A DNA stretch of 64,000 nucleotides from Sphaerolaimus hirsutus (lineage: Eukaryota; Nematoda; Chromadorea; Monhysterida; Sphaerolaimidae): NCBI GenBank assembly GCA_964036195.1, contig OZ038460.1:14697504-14761503 (forward strand). The letters are read 5' to 3'. This document shows, piece by piece, positions 45,021-56,600 of the stretch. Position numbers and translations under genes: made by a program. How positions within the stretch are numbered: position 1 is the first letter of the stretch; each line of letters starts with the position of its first letter. The notes beneath the pieces are model-generated. The model was not told the origin of the DNA, did not search any database, and saw only the letters and a program-made list of their open reading frames with translations.

Positions 45021-45561
45021 TCTATTCGTATCCAAAACTTTATTTGCAGGTAACTACTTCAAAAAGAAATTTACTGCACTGGTTATTCTCATTTTGTAAG
45101 ATGTTTTTGATATTTTTTACTACATTATGTACTGTTACATTGTCTTTATTGCTTCAATCTGTTATCTTGAAACACAAAACATTTTGACATAAACATCTAC
45201 AGTGTCTGACAAGCTGCACAACTGAAAAAGTGACGTTTGGCAATGTGCCCAATTTGCAGTCAATTAATTTTATCATTGATACAGTGTGAATAATAATGGA
45301 TATTAAGGCCGTTGACTATTTATGAACATTTGTTACTATTTATCTAGAGAGGTCTGTAGTATTCGAGAGGTTTTGAGGTGAGTCTGTTTCATCACATTTT
45401 GTGTTATTTTTCATTCTTTTCCACGATGAGTGGTTGTGTGAACGGCTTATCGTTTATATAGTGGCGCGTGTTTGTGTTTAGTGTACTTCTTTCTTATGGT
45501 ATATATTGTATACTAAAGTATAAACCCCCACCACCCGTTCAGAACACGCCGCCATTCCACA

Positions 45562-48500
45562 ATGCCTTACAAATGTGTCATTTGCGAACGACGGTTCACC
45601 AGAAAGATCACCTGCTGTAAGCACGTCAGGTGCCAGTCCCAGACCCTGCCAAATGTCAAATGTCATTCGATGTGCCAAAAGTCATGTAAAATGCGCTGCA
45701 AATAACAACTCGGTTGCCATTTTGCAGGGCATTTTACATGACTTTTGACACTTCGCATGACACTTTACAGGGTCAGGGACTGCTCCCAGGCAGACCCACC
45801 ATCGTCAGCCGCAGAAGGAAGATATTGTATATCAACCCTATGCCGGTATCTGCAAAGTATGTGACAAAGTGTTCGACAGTCGTTGCGATATGCTGCGTCA
45901 TCGAACTAAGGAACACAAGAATGCGGTTTCTATCGGCACCACACCTTTATGGTGTCTCTACCAGGCAACGAACGAAACCCCAGCTACTTTGGATGATGAT
46001 GCGCAGGTGATTTTTTTATTTTCGGTAAAATTTGCATTTTTGGGTCGAGCTTGGTTGAGCAGAAATATGTTACGGCCCACGTATTTTACACCCCTGTTTA
46101 CCATGGTTGGCACCATTGAGATATTTTCAGAAAACAATTCATAACTTTGCTATACATAATTTTATTTGGCCAAGTGGGGTATCCCCTTGTAGGGCAATTC
46201 AAGCCCTACAAGTGCATATAGGGCACTAGGGATGGCAAGCGCTTTTTTTTTAAGCGCTTTTTTTAAAAAAACGCCGCTTTTTTTTAAAAAAAAGCGCTAG
46301 GGTCCCAGCGCTTTTTTTAAAAAAAAAGCGCTGGCAAAAAATTTTGTACTCATGCACTAGGTATTTTGCTATTTTTTGTGCGCAAGCGCAAAATTTCACA
46401 TGCAAATTACCACTGGTGGCTGTTTTCATTGGTTTTGTGGCATTTTTAGTGTCATTGCTTCTATCCCTGCATGCTATCATGTAATAACAAGTTGTGATAT
46501 GTTAGTGTAGTATAGAATAATCAGCTTATGTGCTCCCAAATACTTCAACAGTGGGGAACATTAGTCTCAATGTATTAGCCTTCTCTTCTAGCCTGGTATA
46601 TAAGCACTATTTCATGCCTAACTTCACTCAAAGTCATGAAACATTCACAAACCGAGATATATATGATGAGTCAACATAAAAAGTAATTTTTTGGCAGAAA
46701 TCACCACTGATCATGTTATCCAATGACTACACAGCCATTATATGGCTATATATCATCGCAAGTACTGCCACTTGTCTGATATACCTGTATATATTGATAC
46801 AGAACCATATTTGGGAGGTTTTTAGGGAACGTCTCGACATTTTTTGAAAAAAAGCGAAAAAAGCGCGTTTTTTTAAAAAAAGCGCTTTTTTAATAAAAAA
46901 AGCGGGGCCGTTAAAAAAAAGCGCTTTTTTTCCATCCCTATAGGGCACAACTGATTATCTCTTCTCTAGGGCATTTCATGGGCCAATAAATGGGATAAAT
47001 TCGTTTGTTCATTTAAAGCTGATCACCATGGTTGGCACCCTAGTGTTTCTTGGCCTTAAAACCTGATTTACAAGGCTGCATTCTGCAGCAAATGGCAGAT
47101 TTGAAGAAGTATGGCACCCAGCCAGCTCTGAGTGTCAATGCCCAGTTTGAAATGCATTTTGATGACTGTTTTCCTCATATTTTCTGGAACATGGCTGCAG
47201 ATGATAAAAATAGCTATTTTAGCCATTTCCATTGCTTTTCAATTGCTGAAAATGCCTTGGCTGATGACAATGTCATCCACATCCTGTGGTATGATATTGT
47301 CATGGCTGCATATGTTTTGTAAATGTACTGGAGATGGCCAAGTACTGATGTTGATTTCATCAATGGCTGTTTCTCCAGACATAAGGCCCAGGGCCGTATC
47401 CAGGGGGGGGGGCGGGGGGGGGGGCTGCAGCCCCCCCCCCTCCCGGGGCGAGACCAGAAAGTGACCAGAAAATGCGACTTTTTCAACGTCAGCGTAAAAT
47501 TTTGCGCGCAAGCGCGCATTCTTCACCAGATATAAGGTATTATCATCAGATTTGCTCCATGTGGCCGCAAATCATTGAAAATTTTGTGCTTTTTGCTGTT
47601 TTGTATGTATATTTACATACATACCGTATTTCCTCGAAATACCCCCGGGGGGTTTATTGTTTCAGAGTGAGAATTTTGAGGGGGGGTATTTCGAGGGGGG
47701 GGTTTATTATTTCGCCAGAAATTTTTTGAAATCCCAGTACTAAAATGTCGTCTGAAACGTACGCAGACGTCGGAAAATGCAACAAAAATAGCCATTTATA
47801 AGACTCTAAAGACATTTATAAGTGTGTAGTCGTACAAACACTGTTCTCACATAACAGAGTCATCGTTTTTTACGTGTGTTCTGCATTGCCGGGATGACAA
47901 ACCGCAGCCTTTGTCATTTACGTTCTCTATACACTAAATTTGGGGGGGGGGTATTTCGAGGGGGGGGGTTTATAAGTTCATAGTGTCCATTTTGAGGGGG
48001 GGTATTTCGAGGGGGGGGGTATTTCGAGGAAATACGGTATACAGCATTCCATGGCGCTGACGCCAACGCCAATGGCGCCATGGCGTGGCGCCTACTAATG
48101 GCGCCAGCGCCATGGCGCCATTCCGCTACTATGTAGCTAAAATTTTAGGGGGGGGGGCTGAGCCCCCCCCCCCCTCGCCGGGCTCCGTAAACAAGCAGCC
48201 CCCCCCGCTCAAAAATCCTGGATACGTCCCTGATAAGGCCCTCATGTTCAAGCACGTTGTAAAGGCAACATCGCTGACTGTATGAGAATTGTTCAAGCTT
48301 TAAAATGAGTGCTTACATGCATAAATCTGTTCACAAAAAATATGAGATTGGCTATGTCAAAAATCATTTTCTCATAAAAATTTGCAAATTCAGTAGTAAA
48401 TAGGCAAGATAATGGCAGTTACAATTTTGCTGTAGCATATCTCACATTTGTGTGAACAGATTTATGCATGGAAGCACTCATTTTAAAGCTTGAACATTCC

Positions 48501-51280
48501 TCTCACAGTCAGAGAGATGTTGCCTTTACAACATGCTCGAACATGAGGGCCTTATGTCTGGAGAAATAGCCATTGATGAAATCAACATCAGTACTTGGCC
48601 ATCTCCAGTCCATTTACAAAACATATGTAGCCATGACAAAGTCATATCACAGGATGTGGATGACATATTCATCAGCCAAGGCATTTTCAGTGACTGAAAA
48701 GCAATGGAAATGGCTAAAATAGCTATTTTTATCATCCGCCACCATGTTGCAGAAAATAGAATGAAAACAGTCATCAAAATGCCTTTTTAACTGGGCCTTG
48801 ACACTCAGAACTGGCTGGGTACCATACTTCTTCAAATCTGCCATTTGCTGCAGAATGCAGCCTTGGAATTCAGGATTTAAGACCAAGAAACACTAGGGTG
48901 CCAACCATGGTGATCAGCTTTAAATGAATAAAATAATTTATCTGGCCCATGAAATGCTCTAGAGAAGAGATAATCAGTTATGCCCTATATGCACTTGTAG
49001 GGCTTGAATTGCCCTACAAGGGGATACCCCACTTGGCCAAATACAATTTGGTATAGCAAAGTTATGAATTGTTTTCTGAAAATGTGTCAATGGTGCCAAC
49101 CATGGTAAACAGGGGTGTAGCACTGGGTCTACATGGCCACTGTAGGGGGTTCAGTACGGGGGGCTTGGCGGGTTACAGCCTAAACGCTCCAGCTGTCTAT
49201 CTATCTGACCATGTCTGACCCGGGAACTGGGGGGAGGGGCGGGCGCTGCGGCTCCCGCCACTTCTGGATACGTCCTTGCACCAGGTGATATACCGACTAA
49301 ACTAAATGGGTAGAAAACGTGTTTTTTAGTAGACCAAGGTAGGGTTTGCCGCTGTTTTTTTTAAACGTTTTTACCGAAATTGACATTGACCGAAATTGAC
49401 ATTCGCTCCTTGAATTCTCTTGTGTGGAATGCTGTATTTAGGCCGAGTCAGTTTTTAAAAAATGCCTGAGGATTTCTCTTTCAGACAGAAGCATACTCTG
49501 TGTGAACAGATGTAGCATGAGCAGAAAAAGCGATCACAAACACAGCTGATTGTGATCTGCTGTACAAATCAGAACAAATTGAAAATGTCCTAATCTCATT
49601 TTTATCTGTAAATTACCCATTGAAATGGCATTTGGCACTAAGCTAGGACTCCTTTCTGTCTTTCAAGCAGTTTTCTGGCCTTGACTGACAGAATATAATC
49701 ATTTAATGAAGCGCGTATGGAGCAAGGTGATCACTGCATTTTGGTATAAAAAAATGTGTGGGCCATTTACATAGCCCACATGACGTTACAATGGGGGGTG
49801 CCCCAATGGGCATTTAGGCAACTCTTTGGGCTACTTTTTGTATAGGGTGAAATTCGCTGTAAAGTTAGGTGGGTCAGCAACAAAACTTTTTATTAAAAAA
49901 TCGCAAAGGTGCGGACCGAGGTAAACAGGTGTTTACATAACATCACAGAGTATTGCCACTGTCTGATATACCTATATATGTTGACACAAGGTCATATCTG
50001 GGAGCTTTTAAAAAAACGTTTTTTATAAAAAAAAAACGTTTTTTATTTATAAAAAAAACGTTTTTTTTAATAAAAAAACATCGGGTTAAACAAACGTTTT
50101 TTTTCCAACTCTAGACCAAGGTAAATTATTCATGTGCATTTTTATTTTAATAAATTTTTTCAGGCTCAATTTCCTGCTGATGATGACAAACACTTTCTCG
50201 AAGAGAGGGTAAAAAATGATTCGGATGAAACATGTGGCCAGGCTGGTCCAGGTCAGTCTAGTAGGGAGAAACGTTGTCAGTGATTGGGAGCATGAAAAAT
50301 CAACCGGGTGCCACTACCAGACTAGGGATGGCTAGCGCTTTTTTCAAGCACTATTTGGAAAAAAGCGCAAGGGTCACAGCACTTATAAAAAGTGTTGGCA
50401 AATTATGCACTAGGTATTTTGCATTTTTTTTTGCAATCGCGCAATTTCACATTTTGAACCCTCCATCCCCCAAAAATATCAGCTGTCTATCCCCCCGATT
50501 TGTTACATATCCAACCCTCGGGAGGATCAAAATTCATCAAGACACCACTTGAAATGTGTGCGCAACATTTTCGCAGCTCGCCTTATGGTGGAACGAGCGC
50601 CGGCACCCGGCTGTTTTCCGTTGCAGAACACCGGTTTGGTGTCGGGAACTCACAGAATTGCCAGGCGCTACAGGCGCCACAGGGGTGACTTTTTGTGTCC
50701 TGGGTGCAACAACAGGTACACCTCCAAGTGCCAGTCCCAGACCCTGTAAAAGACCGTGTTATATGTCAAGGGTCACGCAAAGTGTGTAAAGTCGTGTAAA
50801 ATGCCCTGGAAAATGGCAAACGTATGTTTGCTATTTTCCGGGACATTTTACATGACGTTTGATACTTTGCAGGACATTTGACATTTTACAGGGTATTTTA
50901 CAGGTTCTGGGACTGCCCCCAGGTGGTACATTCAACACTTGCGGCAATACATTGCTTCCAGTCACCCATTCTCGTGCCATGTGTGCATGATCAAATTCGC
51001 CGAACAAAAGGCACTTGATGAGCACATGAAATTACATCAAGATGGCAAATTGCGTCACGAGTGCCTACATTGTGGAAAGGGGTTTCCAACCACGAGACAG
51101 CTTCAGGGACACATTCAACATTTGCACGGCGATAAAAATCTGCTCGACGCGTTGAAATCGTCATTGGCAGCGATTGATACTACCTATGATAGGTCTAGAT
51201 TTGGTTGGTTTACCACCCAAAATACTGTGGCCAGAAAGAGTTTTGCGCATTTAACGCGAGGGGCTGGATTGGGACCATGA
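45562..51280 (+). CDS. C2H2 zinc-finger protein, two introns of which are introners
   Basis: Five exons (45562-45629, 45790-46006, 50164-50251, 50577-50727, 50923-51280) encode 293 aa with phases agreeing throughout. Fingers: CVIC...HVRQTH (residues about 4-25, split by intron 1), CKVC...HRTKEH, a degenerate CPGC...H finger split by intron 4, CHVC...HMKLH and CLHC...H. An acidic linker (AQFPADDDKHFLEERV) lies between fingers 2 and 3. It is probably a nuclear DNA-binding regulator; no orthologue is recognised. Introns 1 and 4 are exact introners. Intron 3 is 4.2 kb and packed with hAT-type elements and a 3 kb foldback. The ATG at 45562 opens directly with finger 1; an upstream coding exon cannot be excluded. 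Confidence 0.85.
45630..45789 (+). mobile_element. Introner 3: exactly intron 1 of the zinc-finger gene (160 bp)
   Basis: Exon ...CACGTCAG is followed by GTGCCAGTCCCAGACCCTGC and the element ends CAGGGTCAGGGACTGCTCCCAG, then GCAGACC. The hairpin centre reads GCTGCAAATAACAACTCGGT / TTGCCATTTTGCAGGGCATT. It splits the Arg codon (AG|G) between the two zinc-binding His of finger 1, so splicing is needed to restore the finger. An in-frame stop lies inside. Confidence 0.93.
46227..46940. mobile_element. hAT-like MITE with AAGCGCTT arms
   Basis: An exact 8-bp duplication TAGGGCAC (46219-46226, 46941-46948) flanks TAGGGATGGCAAGCGCTTTT and AAAGCGCTTTTTTTCCATCCCTA. The arms are poly-T/GCGCTT-rich. Partial relatives are at 22590-22730, 41075-41425 and 50325-50420. 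It is inserted in the left arm of the 3 kb foldback. Confidence 0.8.
47389..48232. mobile_element. hAT-like element with CAGGG(C/A)CGTATCC ends
   Basis: An exact 8-bp duplication ATAAGGCC (47381-47388, 48233-48240) flanks CAGGGCCGTATCCAGGGGGG and GGATACGTCCCTG. It contains long G and C runs and carries a nested CCGTATTT element (47624-48037). Confidence 0.8.
47624..48037. mobile_element. CCGTATTT MITE, 'CCTCGAAATACCCCC' subfamily (nested)
   Basis: TA on both sides; ends CCGTATTTCCTCGAAATACC and GGTATTTCGAGGAAATACGG are perfect inverted repeats. Interior GGGGGTATTTCGAGGGGGGG motifs are internal copies of the terminus in each arm. Confidence 0.8.
49340..50113. mobile_element. hAT-like MITE with AAACGTTT arms
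   Basis: An exact 8-bp duplication GACCAAGG (49332-49339, 50114-50121) flanks TAGGGTTTGCCGCTG and TTTTTTTTCCAACTCTA. The right arm holds three AAAAAACGTTTTTTAT palindromes. It lies in intron 3 of the zinc-finger gene, close to exon 50164. Confidence 0.75.
50728..50922 (+). mobile_element. Introner 4: exactly intron 4 of the zinc-finger gene (195 bp)
   Basis: Exon ...ACCTCCAA is followed by GTGCCAGTCCCAGACCCTGT. The element ends TTACAGGTTCTGGGACTGCCCCCAG, then GTGGTACATTC. The Lys codon is split AA|G. The 3' arm has a duplicated TTTTACAGG motif, giving two staggered terminal repeats. The hairpin centre is ATGGCAAACGTATGTTTGCTAT. The unspliced frame stops within the element. Confidence 0.93.
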
Positions 51281-51598
51281 CCGCTTTGTTAACGGGGTCA
51301 AATTATCACGCAGTCCCGATGTTTTGTAAAATATGTAAAAAAAATACTCATTCTTCATGACTGTTTCTGAATGAAAAGAAGGTGTTAGCCAGCTCAACTG
51401 AAAATGTCAGCCCCAAAGAAAGCACTCTCTCAGAAGCCATCAGAATTGTATCTCAGCCGCCCCTTTTATGAAATATTGGAGGGCCGATTTACAATTATAT
51501 AAAAGCCCCCAAAGTCTAACAATTGGTTTCATGTTATTATGGAAGTATTGTGACAACTGACTCGATATTTGTGATAATTTGTTTCCTTCCTAATTCAG

Positions 51599-51671
51599 AC
51601 CCTGATTGTAACGGCCCTAAAAGAGAGCCAGTGGTAAAGAGTGAACTCTCTGGTCCAGCTTCCAGCCACCG
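51599..51671 (+). CDS. Possible short exon downstream of the zinc-finger gene
   Basis: CTAATTCAG precedes an open stretch of about 72 bp (PDCNGPKREPVVKSELSGPA) that ends at CACC|GTGAGTGTG. The acceptor and donor are strong, and composition resembles the acidic linker exon at 50164-50251. It could be an alternative exon of the zinc-finger gene or part of an unrecognised gene. No partner exon was confirmed. Confidence 0.3.
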
Positions 51672-51879
51672 TGAGTGTGATTTTCATATTTTTGATTTTG
51701 CTTTGGGTGTTTAATTATTGCACGGGGATTTTGCAAATGTCCCTTGGCAAATCCCTTTTATGTAAATAGAGAGCTGCACGATAGGGATGGTTCAGGGGCC
51801 GGGGTAGTAGCCAAAATGTTTGCCTAGGAAAGATAGATGGGGCGGGGTCTGGTATAGATGGGTAGATGGAGCGGGTCTG

Positions 51880-52255
51880 TGCCGTTACTCATCTAAACTC
51901 ATTACTCATCTTGATCCGTTACCCATCTAATTTTAGCTTTTCAAAGCTCTACAGTAACTATTTTACCACAAAGAGATTAACTGTGCACTGGCAATTAATT
52001 TATTTATATGGTTTTTAGTTAATCTATAGCCCCTCAGATGCGATTTTCAAGAAAAAATAGGACACATTTTGACTCCAACTATTTAAAAAAAAAATCAAAT
52101 CAAATCAGGGTGCTTATAAAATTGTTTTTTTTTATCCCTACCTAATATAGACGCATTGCGCATCTAGACACCTTACCCATCTATGGATGGGTAATGGATT
52201 TGATAAGATAAGTAACGGGTTTAGATGAGTAATGGGTTTTGATGAGTAATAGGCC
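51880..52255. mobile_element. Inverted-repeat element with ATTACTCATCTAAACCC motifs
   Basis: GTTACTCATCTAAACTCATT then ACTCATCTTGATCCGTTACC at the left pairs with GGGTAATGGATTTGAT, TAACGGGTTTAGATGAGTAA and TTGATGAGTAATAGG at the right. No coding frame. Confidence 0.55.
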
Positions 52256-52641
52256 TCAACTGATGGAGCATGGAAGCATTTGCGTGGAAAGCCCGCCCCC
52301 CCTCCGCTCCAGCACCTCTTCCATAGGAGATCCGTTTATACAGACGTGCAAAATATTCGTGAACCGAATAATACTTTTTTATCTTAAAAACGACTGCAAA
52401 AGCGACAATCGCAAAAAATTACAGCTGCGCAAGAGAGCGTTCCAGCGTTTACATTGAGAGACACAGATGTTGACAAAAAAGAATTTGTAAAGCGTGAGTG
52501 TATTGACGCGAGTGATTTTCTTTCATAACTTATAAATTGCTCGATACGCACTAGCCAACAATCGAAATTAGCCAAACTAATAAATCTTTTTAATACATTC
52601 AAGTTCACCATGATGAACTATTTTTCACCTGCCTGAAAGTG

Positions 52642-53015
52642 CCGTATTACCTCGAAATACCCCCATGGGGGTTTATAAATTCGGCAGCAAAATTTGAGGG
52701 GGGTGGGGGCTTTTTATTTCGTCAGAAATTTTCGTAAAGATCGTAGTAAATAGTAGGCATTTGGTTACCCAAAACAGGTAATAAATGCGTCCAAGCAGGA
52801 TGTATTTGTACATGAAAACGTAGATAGCAACACAAACTAGTTTATGTATAGCTGCAATGGAAATTAGCAGTCATAAATACATCATGTACATTGCATACAT
52901 GATGTACATCATTCCAGGGGGGATTGCGAGGGGGGTTATCATTTTCCCTGCCCATTTTGAGGGAGTTAATTCGAGGGGGAGTTAATTCAGGGGGGGATAA
53001 TTCGAGGTAATACGG
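52642..53015. mobile_element. CCGTATTACCTCGAA MITE
   Basis: The left end CCGTATTACCTCGAAATACC and the right end ATAATTCGAGGTAATACGG (followed by TA) are inverted, with GGGAGTTAATTCGAGGGGGA-type internal copies of the end on the right arm. A small CATGATGTACAT palindrome lies in the middle. Confidence 0.7.
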
Positions 53016-53336
53016 TAGTTGGCGGAATACCCATGTGCCGATCAACTCAAATGTGTTTTCGACAGATTTGTCAGCTTTGAAAGTTTCGGTCACCAACTAG
53101 TGTGCGTGCCGGCAATTTTGTCATAATTTTTGTGCGCCATTTGTTGTCTTTCACTTTTTTCAAATCACGTCGTGTTTTTATTACAAACCTCAAATGAATG
53201 ATATCGCGTGTCTTCTTCCGGAGTTTGGTCGATGAGAAGGCCGCGATAAATTATAAACAAATAAAAATAGTGAGATCAAAATAAGCTCGCACTTCTGAAA
53301 GTTGGTAAATACCAGACTGTCATGTAAAAATGTACA

Positions 53337-53577
53337 TATACTCCGGTTACTTTACACCCTGCACGCGTGGTTCCTGCTGGAAGTGTGCCAACGATGGTTA
53401 ACGCGTCCGAGTTTCAAAAAAGATGACAAAATTGATTGTTGTTATAATGTTATTCATTAACATATTCACATCGATGAATTTTTTCATATTTTTACAGATG
53501 ATTTGATAGTCATTGGCACGCTTCCAACACGAGACATAAATCAGTGTGAGGGCAGAGTATCACGTACGCCGAGTATA
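53337..53577. mobile_element. TATACTC MITE
   Basis: TATACTCCGGTTACTTTACA and GTATCACGTACGCCGAGTATA at the ends, with GGAAGTGTGCCAACGATGG / TCATTGGCACGCTTCCAAC pairing inside. It matches 8516-8764 over its length and lies just beyond the TRPN 3' end. Confidence 0.7.
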
Positions 53578-53621
53578 CACATTGCCATTGTCAATTGACA
53601 TGCAATAAGCAACAAATATCA

Positions 53622-56600
53622 CTAACGGCCTTTCCCCTTATCACCATCCTCAGTCTTATCACCATCTGATTTCGACTGCGTTTCTTTGCTTGGAGATTCG
53701 TGATCGTGATCGTGTGATAAGTGGCCATTGTCTTCATCATCATCCTCGTAGCCCTGGGTTTTTATTTAAAATTCAAAATAGTTTGTCAAACTGGTGTTTG
53801 GCGGCCAGCACACTTGTTGACACGGGTGTGTCAACTCAGATTTTTGGAGTCTGCATCAAAATCCAAACAGAAATGAGGCAAAATCCAAACAGATTCTTGT
53901 GCCACCAACTGCAGCATAATCCAAACAAACTTAGGCAGAATCCAAACAAAAATGAGGCAAAATCCAAACAAAAATGAGGCAAAATCCAAACACTTTTTTG
54001 TTCCACCAACTGCAGCATAATCCAAACAAAATAAGGCAGAATCCAAACACTTTTTATGTATTAAGGTCACCATGCGTTCAAATTGATGGATTAACTTTCC
54101 TTTGATGTGAAACTAATATCTAATATATGCAAAAGAGATTAGCCACACGTGGACATGTGTGTATTTGTTGCATCACAGGTGGACAACAGGCTAACTTTGG
54201 CTTTCATGGGAATATGCAATTGTGTGCTGTGAGGTGATTGACTGACTTCATTAGTTTTTGACTTTTTGAGATTTTTCGACATGCATTGTTATTGCAATAT
54301 TGCCATTTTGAGGAGGGGGTTAGTATTTGCCAGAATTTTTTAATCTATCATTGTTTGTAACATATGCAGATATAGAAAAATGCAACAAAAACCACCACGT
54401 ATAAGTGCATCTAGTCTTGTATAAGTATTTAGATGGTATAAAACCTTTGCAAACATAACACAGTCATTGTTTTTAATGTGTTCTGCATTTAAACAGATCA
54501 CAAACTACAGTTTTTGGCAATTACATTCTACTTACACTGATATCAAGGGGGGTATTTTGAGGGGTATACCTTGAATAAATATGGTAGATTCAAAGAAATA
54601 CCTATTTATATTATATATTGCCAGGTTTATAGTCTTATATAAGTATATATGGTATACATGGTGGTTTTTGTTGCATTTTTCTACATCTGCATACATTACA
54701 AACAATGAATAAATCATCGCATTTAAATAAATTCTGGCAAAATACTAACCCCCCCCCCCTCAAAAATGACAATATTGCAATAACAATGCATGTCAAAAAA
54801 ATCTCAAAAAGTCAGTCAGTCACTTCAAAGCACACAATTGCATATTCCCATGAAAGCCGAAGTTTGCCTGTTGTCCACCTGTGAAGCAACAGATACAGAC
54901 ATGTCCACATGTGGCTAATCTCTTTTGCATATAAACACCTTCCCGGACAAGTTCACCACCCATTTTTTTATTTCACTTCAAATGCAATATCTCCGTCCAT
55001 GGGGGTGTTATAACTCTGAAACTTTGTATATATAAAGGCGTAAGACCCCCCTACTCCCCAACAATGGTGGGAGGTGCGGCGACTCACTACAGGGTGGGTC
55101 GCCCTATATGCAACAATTTTTGTGGCGTTTTTGATGTCCCAAGCAAGTTCACCACCCACTTGATTAGCTACACTTTGAAGGCTATATCTCCAGCTGTGAG
55201 GGCGGTAGAAAGCTGAAATTTGGGGGATGTTTTGCCAACAACCCCCCCACAATACACCAGTGGGGCGGCTGCCGACGACCCACTAAAGCATGGGTCATAG
55301 CAAACAAGTTGATAATTTTTTAAGAACAGCCCAAGTGTCCCAAACAAGTTTGCCACCCAACTGCATTATAAAAAATGTGAGAACATACCTGATATAAAAT
55401 TGAATTAGATTTGAACCCTAGTTCTGCTCATTAAAATTTATTCAGCAGGGCACCCACCCTGTCCCATAAACAGCAGACTGAAAATTTCACGTTAAACCAA
55501 TTTTTTGTATCACACTTAAAAGTTGGTTTACAAAGTTCAGCAGGGGAGGGTCTAAGGTTCAAAGTACTGTAAACAACATAACCTCTAAAATGCTTCCATA
55601 AGGAAATTTATTTGGGGTGAATGAAAAAGTGAAAATTTTGTCAAATTTTGTTCCTGAAATGACATCATTTTGACATCATAGAATTCACCCCAAGCAAATT
55701 TCCTTATGGAGGCATTTTAGAGGTTATGTTGTTTACATAACTTTGAACCTTAGACCATTCTCTAGTGAACTTTGTAAACCAACTTTGTAAGTGAAACAAA
55801 AAAATGGTTTAAAGTGAAATTTTCATTCTACCGTTTATGGCACAGGGTGGGTGCCCTACTGAAACAAATTTTTTTTGGCTGAAATAGTGTTCCAACCCGA
55901 TTCAGTTTTATATTAGGTATGTTGTTGCAGCATTTTTTAAATGCAGTTGGGTGATGATCTTGTTTTGGGACACTTAGGCNNNNNNNNNNNNNNNNNNNNN
56001 NNNNNNNNNNNNNNNNNNNNNNNNNNNNNNNNNNNNNNNNNNNNNNNNNNNNNNNNNNNNNNNNNNNNNNNNNNNNNNNNNNNNNNNNNNNNNNNNNNNN
56101 NNNNNNNNNNNNNNNNNNNNNNNNNNNNNNNNNNNNNNNNNNNNNNNNNNNNNNNNNNNNNNNNNNNNNNNNNNNNNNNTGGCTTCACGTGTCGCAGAGC
56201 GATCTCCAATGCACATGCGGCAATCAATTCTACAACAAGTACATTGGAAGATCGCCCTGCGAAACGTAAAGCCGAAATCTGAGTTGACACAGACCAGTTG
56301 ACACACATGTGTGCGGGCCGCCCATAGTGTTTGACGGGACTATATAAATATAGGCAACAAAATTGGGTATTCTATTCAGGTCTGAAAAATATTCATTTTA
56401 GGTACATAGGTAATTTTCATACCTGCATGCGGCAATAAATGTCGACCACGCGCTTCCACGGGATGATCGTTTCGATTTTCCACGCAGACACGTCGCTGTC
56501 GGCGCCCAGCAATGCATCGGAATCGCCCGCGGTGTCTATGGGGGGTTATTCAGGGTTCACTGGGGTTTTAAATTGACCCACGGGAAATGTGGGTGGCGCG

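Larger units (their letters stand above)
46086..49121. mobile_element. 3 kb foldback with diverged inverted arms
   Basis: TACACCCCTGTTTACCATGG at 46086 pairs with CCATGGTAAACAGGGGTGTA at 49102-49121. Inside, GGGGTATCCCCTTGTAGGGC, ATGGTTGGCACC... and the block 47030-47390 pair with 48540-49080. Two roughly 80-90 aa frames in the arms (47050-47322 plus, 48647-48886 minus) are mirror copies of the same sequence (ILQQMADLKKYGTQP), perhaps a relic of an old ORF. It hosts two hAT-type insertions. Confidence 0.7.
51281..53621. other. Stretch between the zinc-finger and TRPN genes
   Basis: It holds a possible exon (51599-51671), an ATTACTCATCTAAACCC inverted-repeat element (about 51880-52255), a TA-type CCGTATT MITE (52642-53015) and a TATACTC MITE (53337-53577). 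No other gene is seen. Confidence 0.5.
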
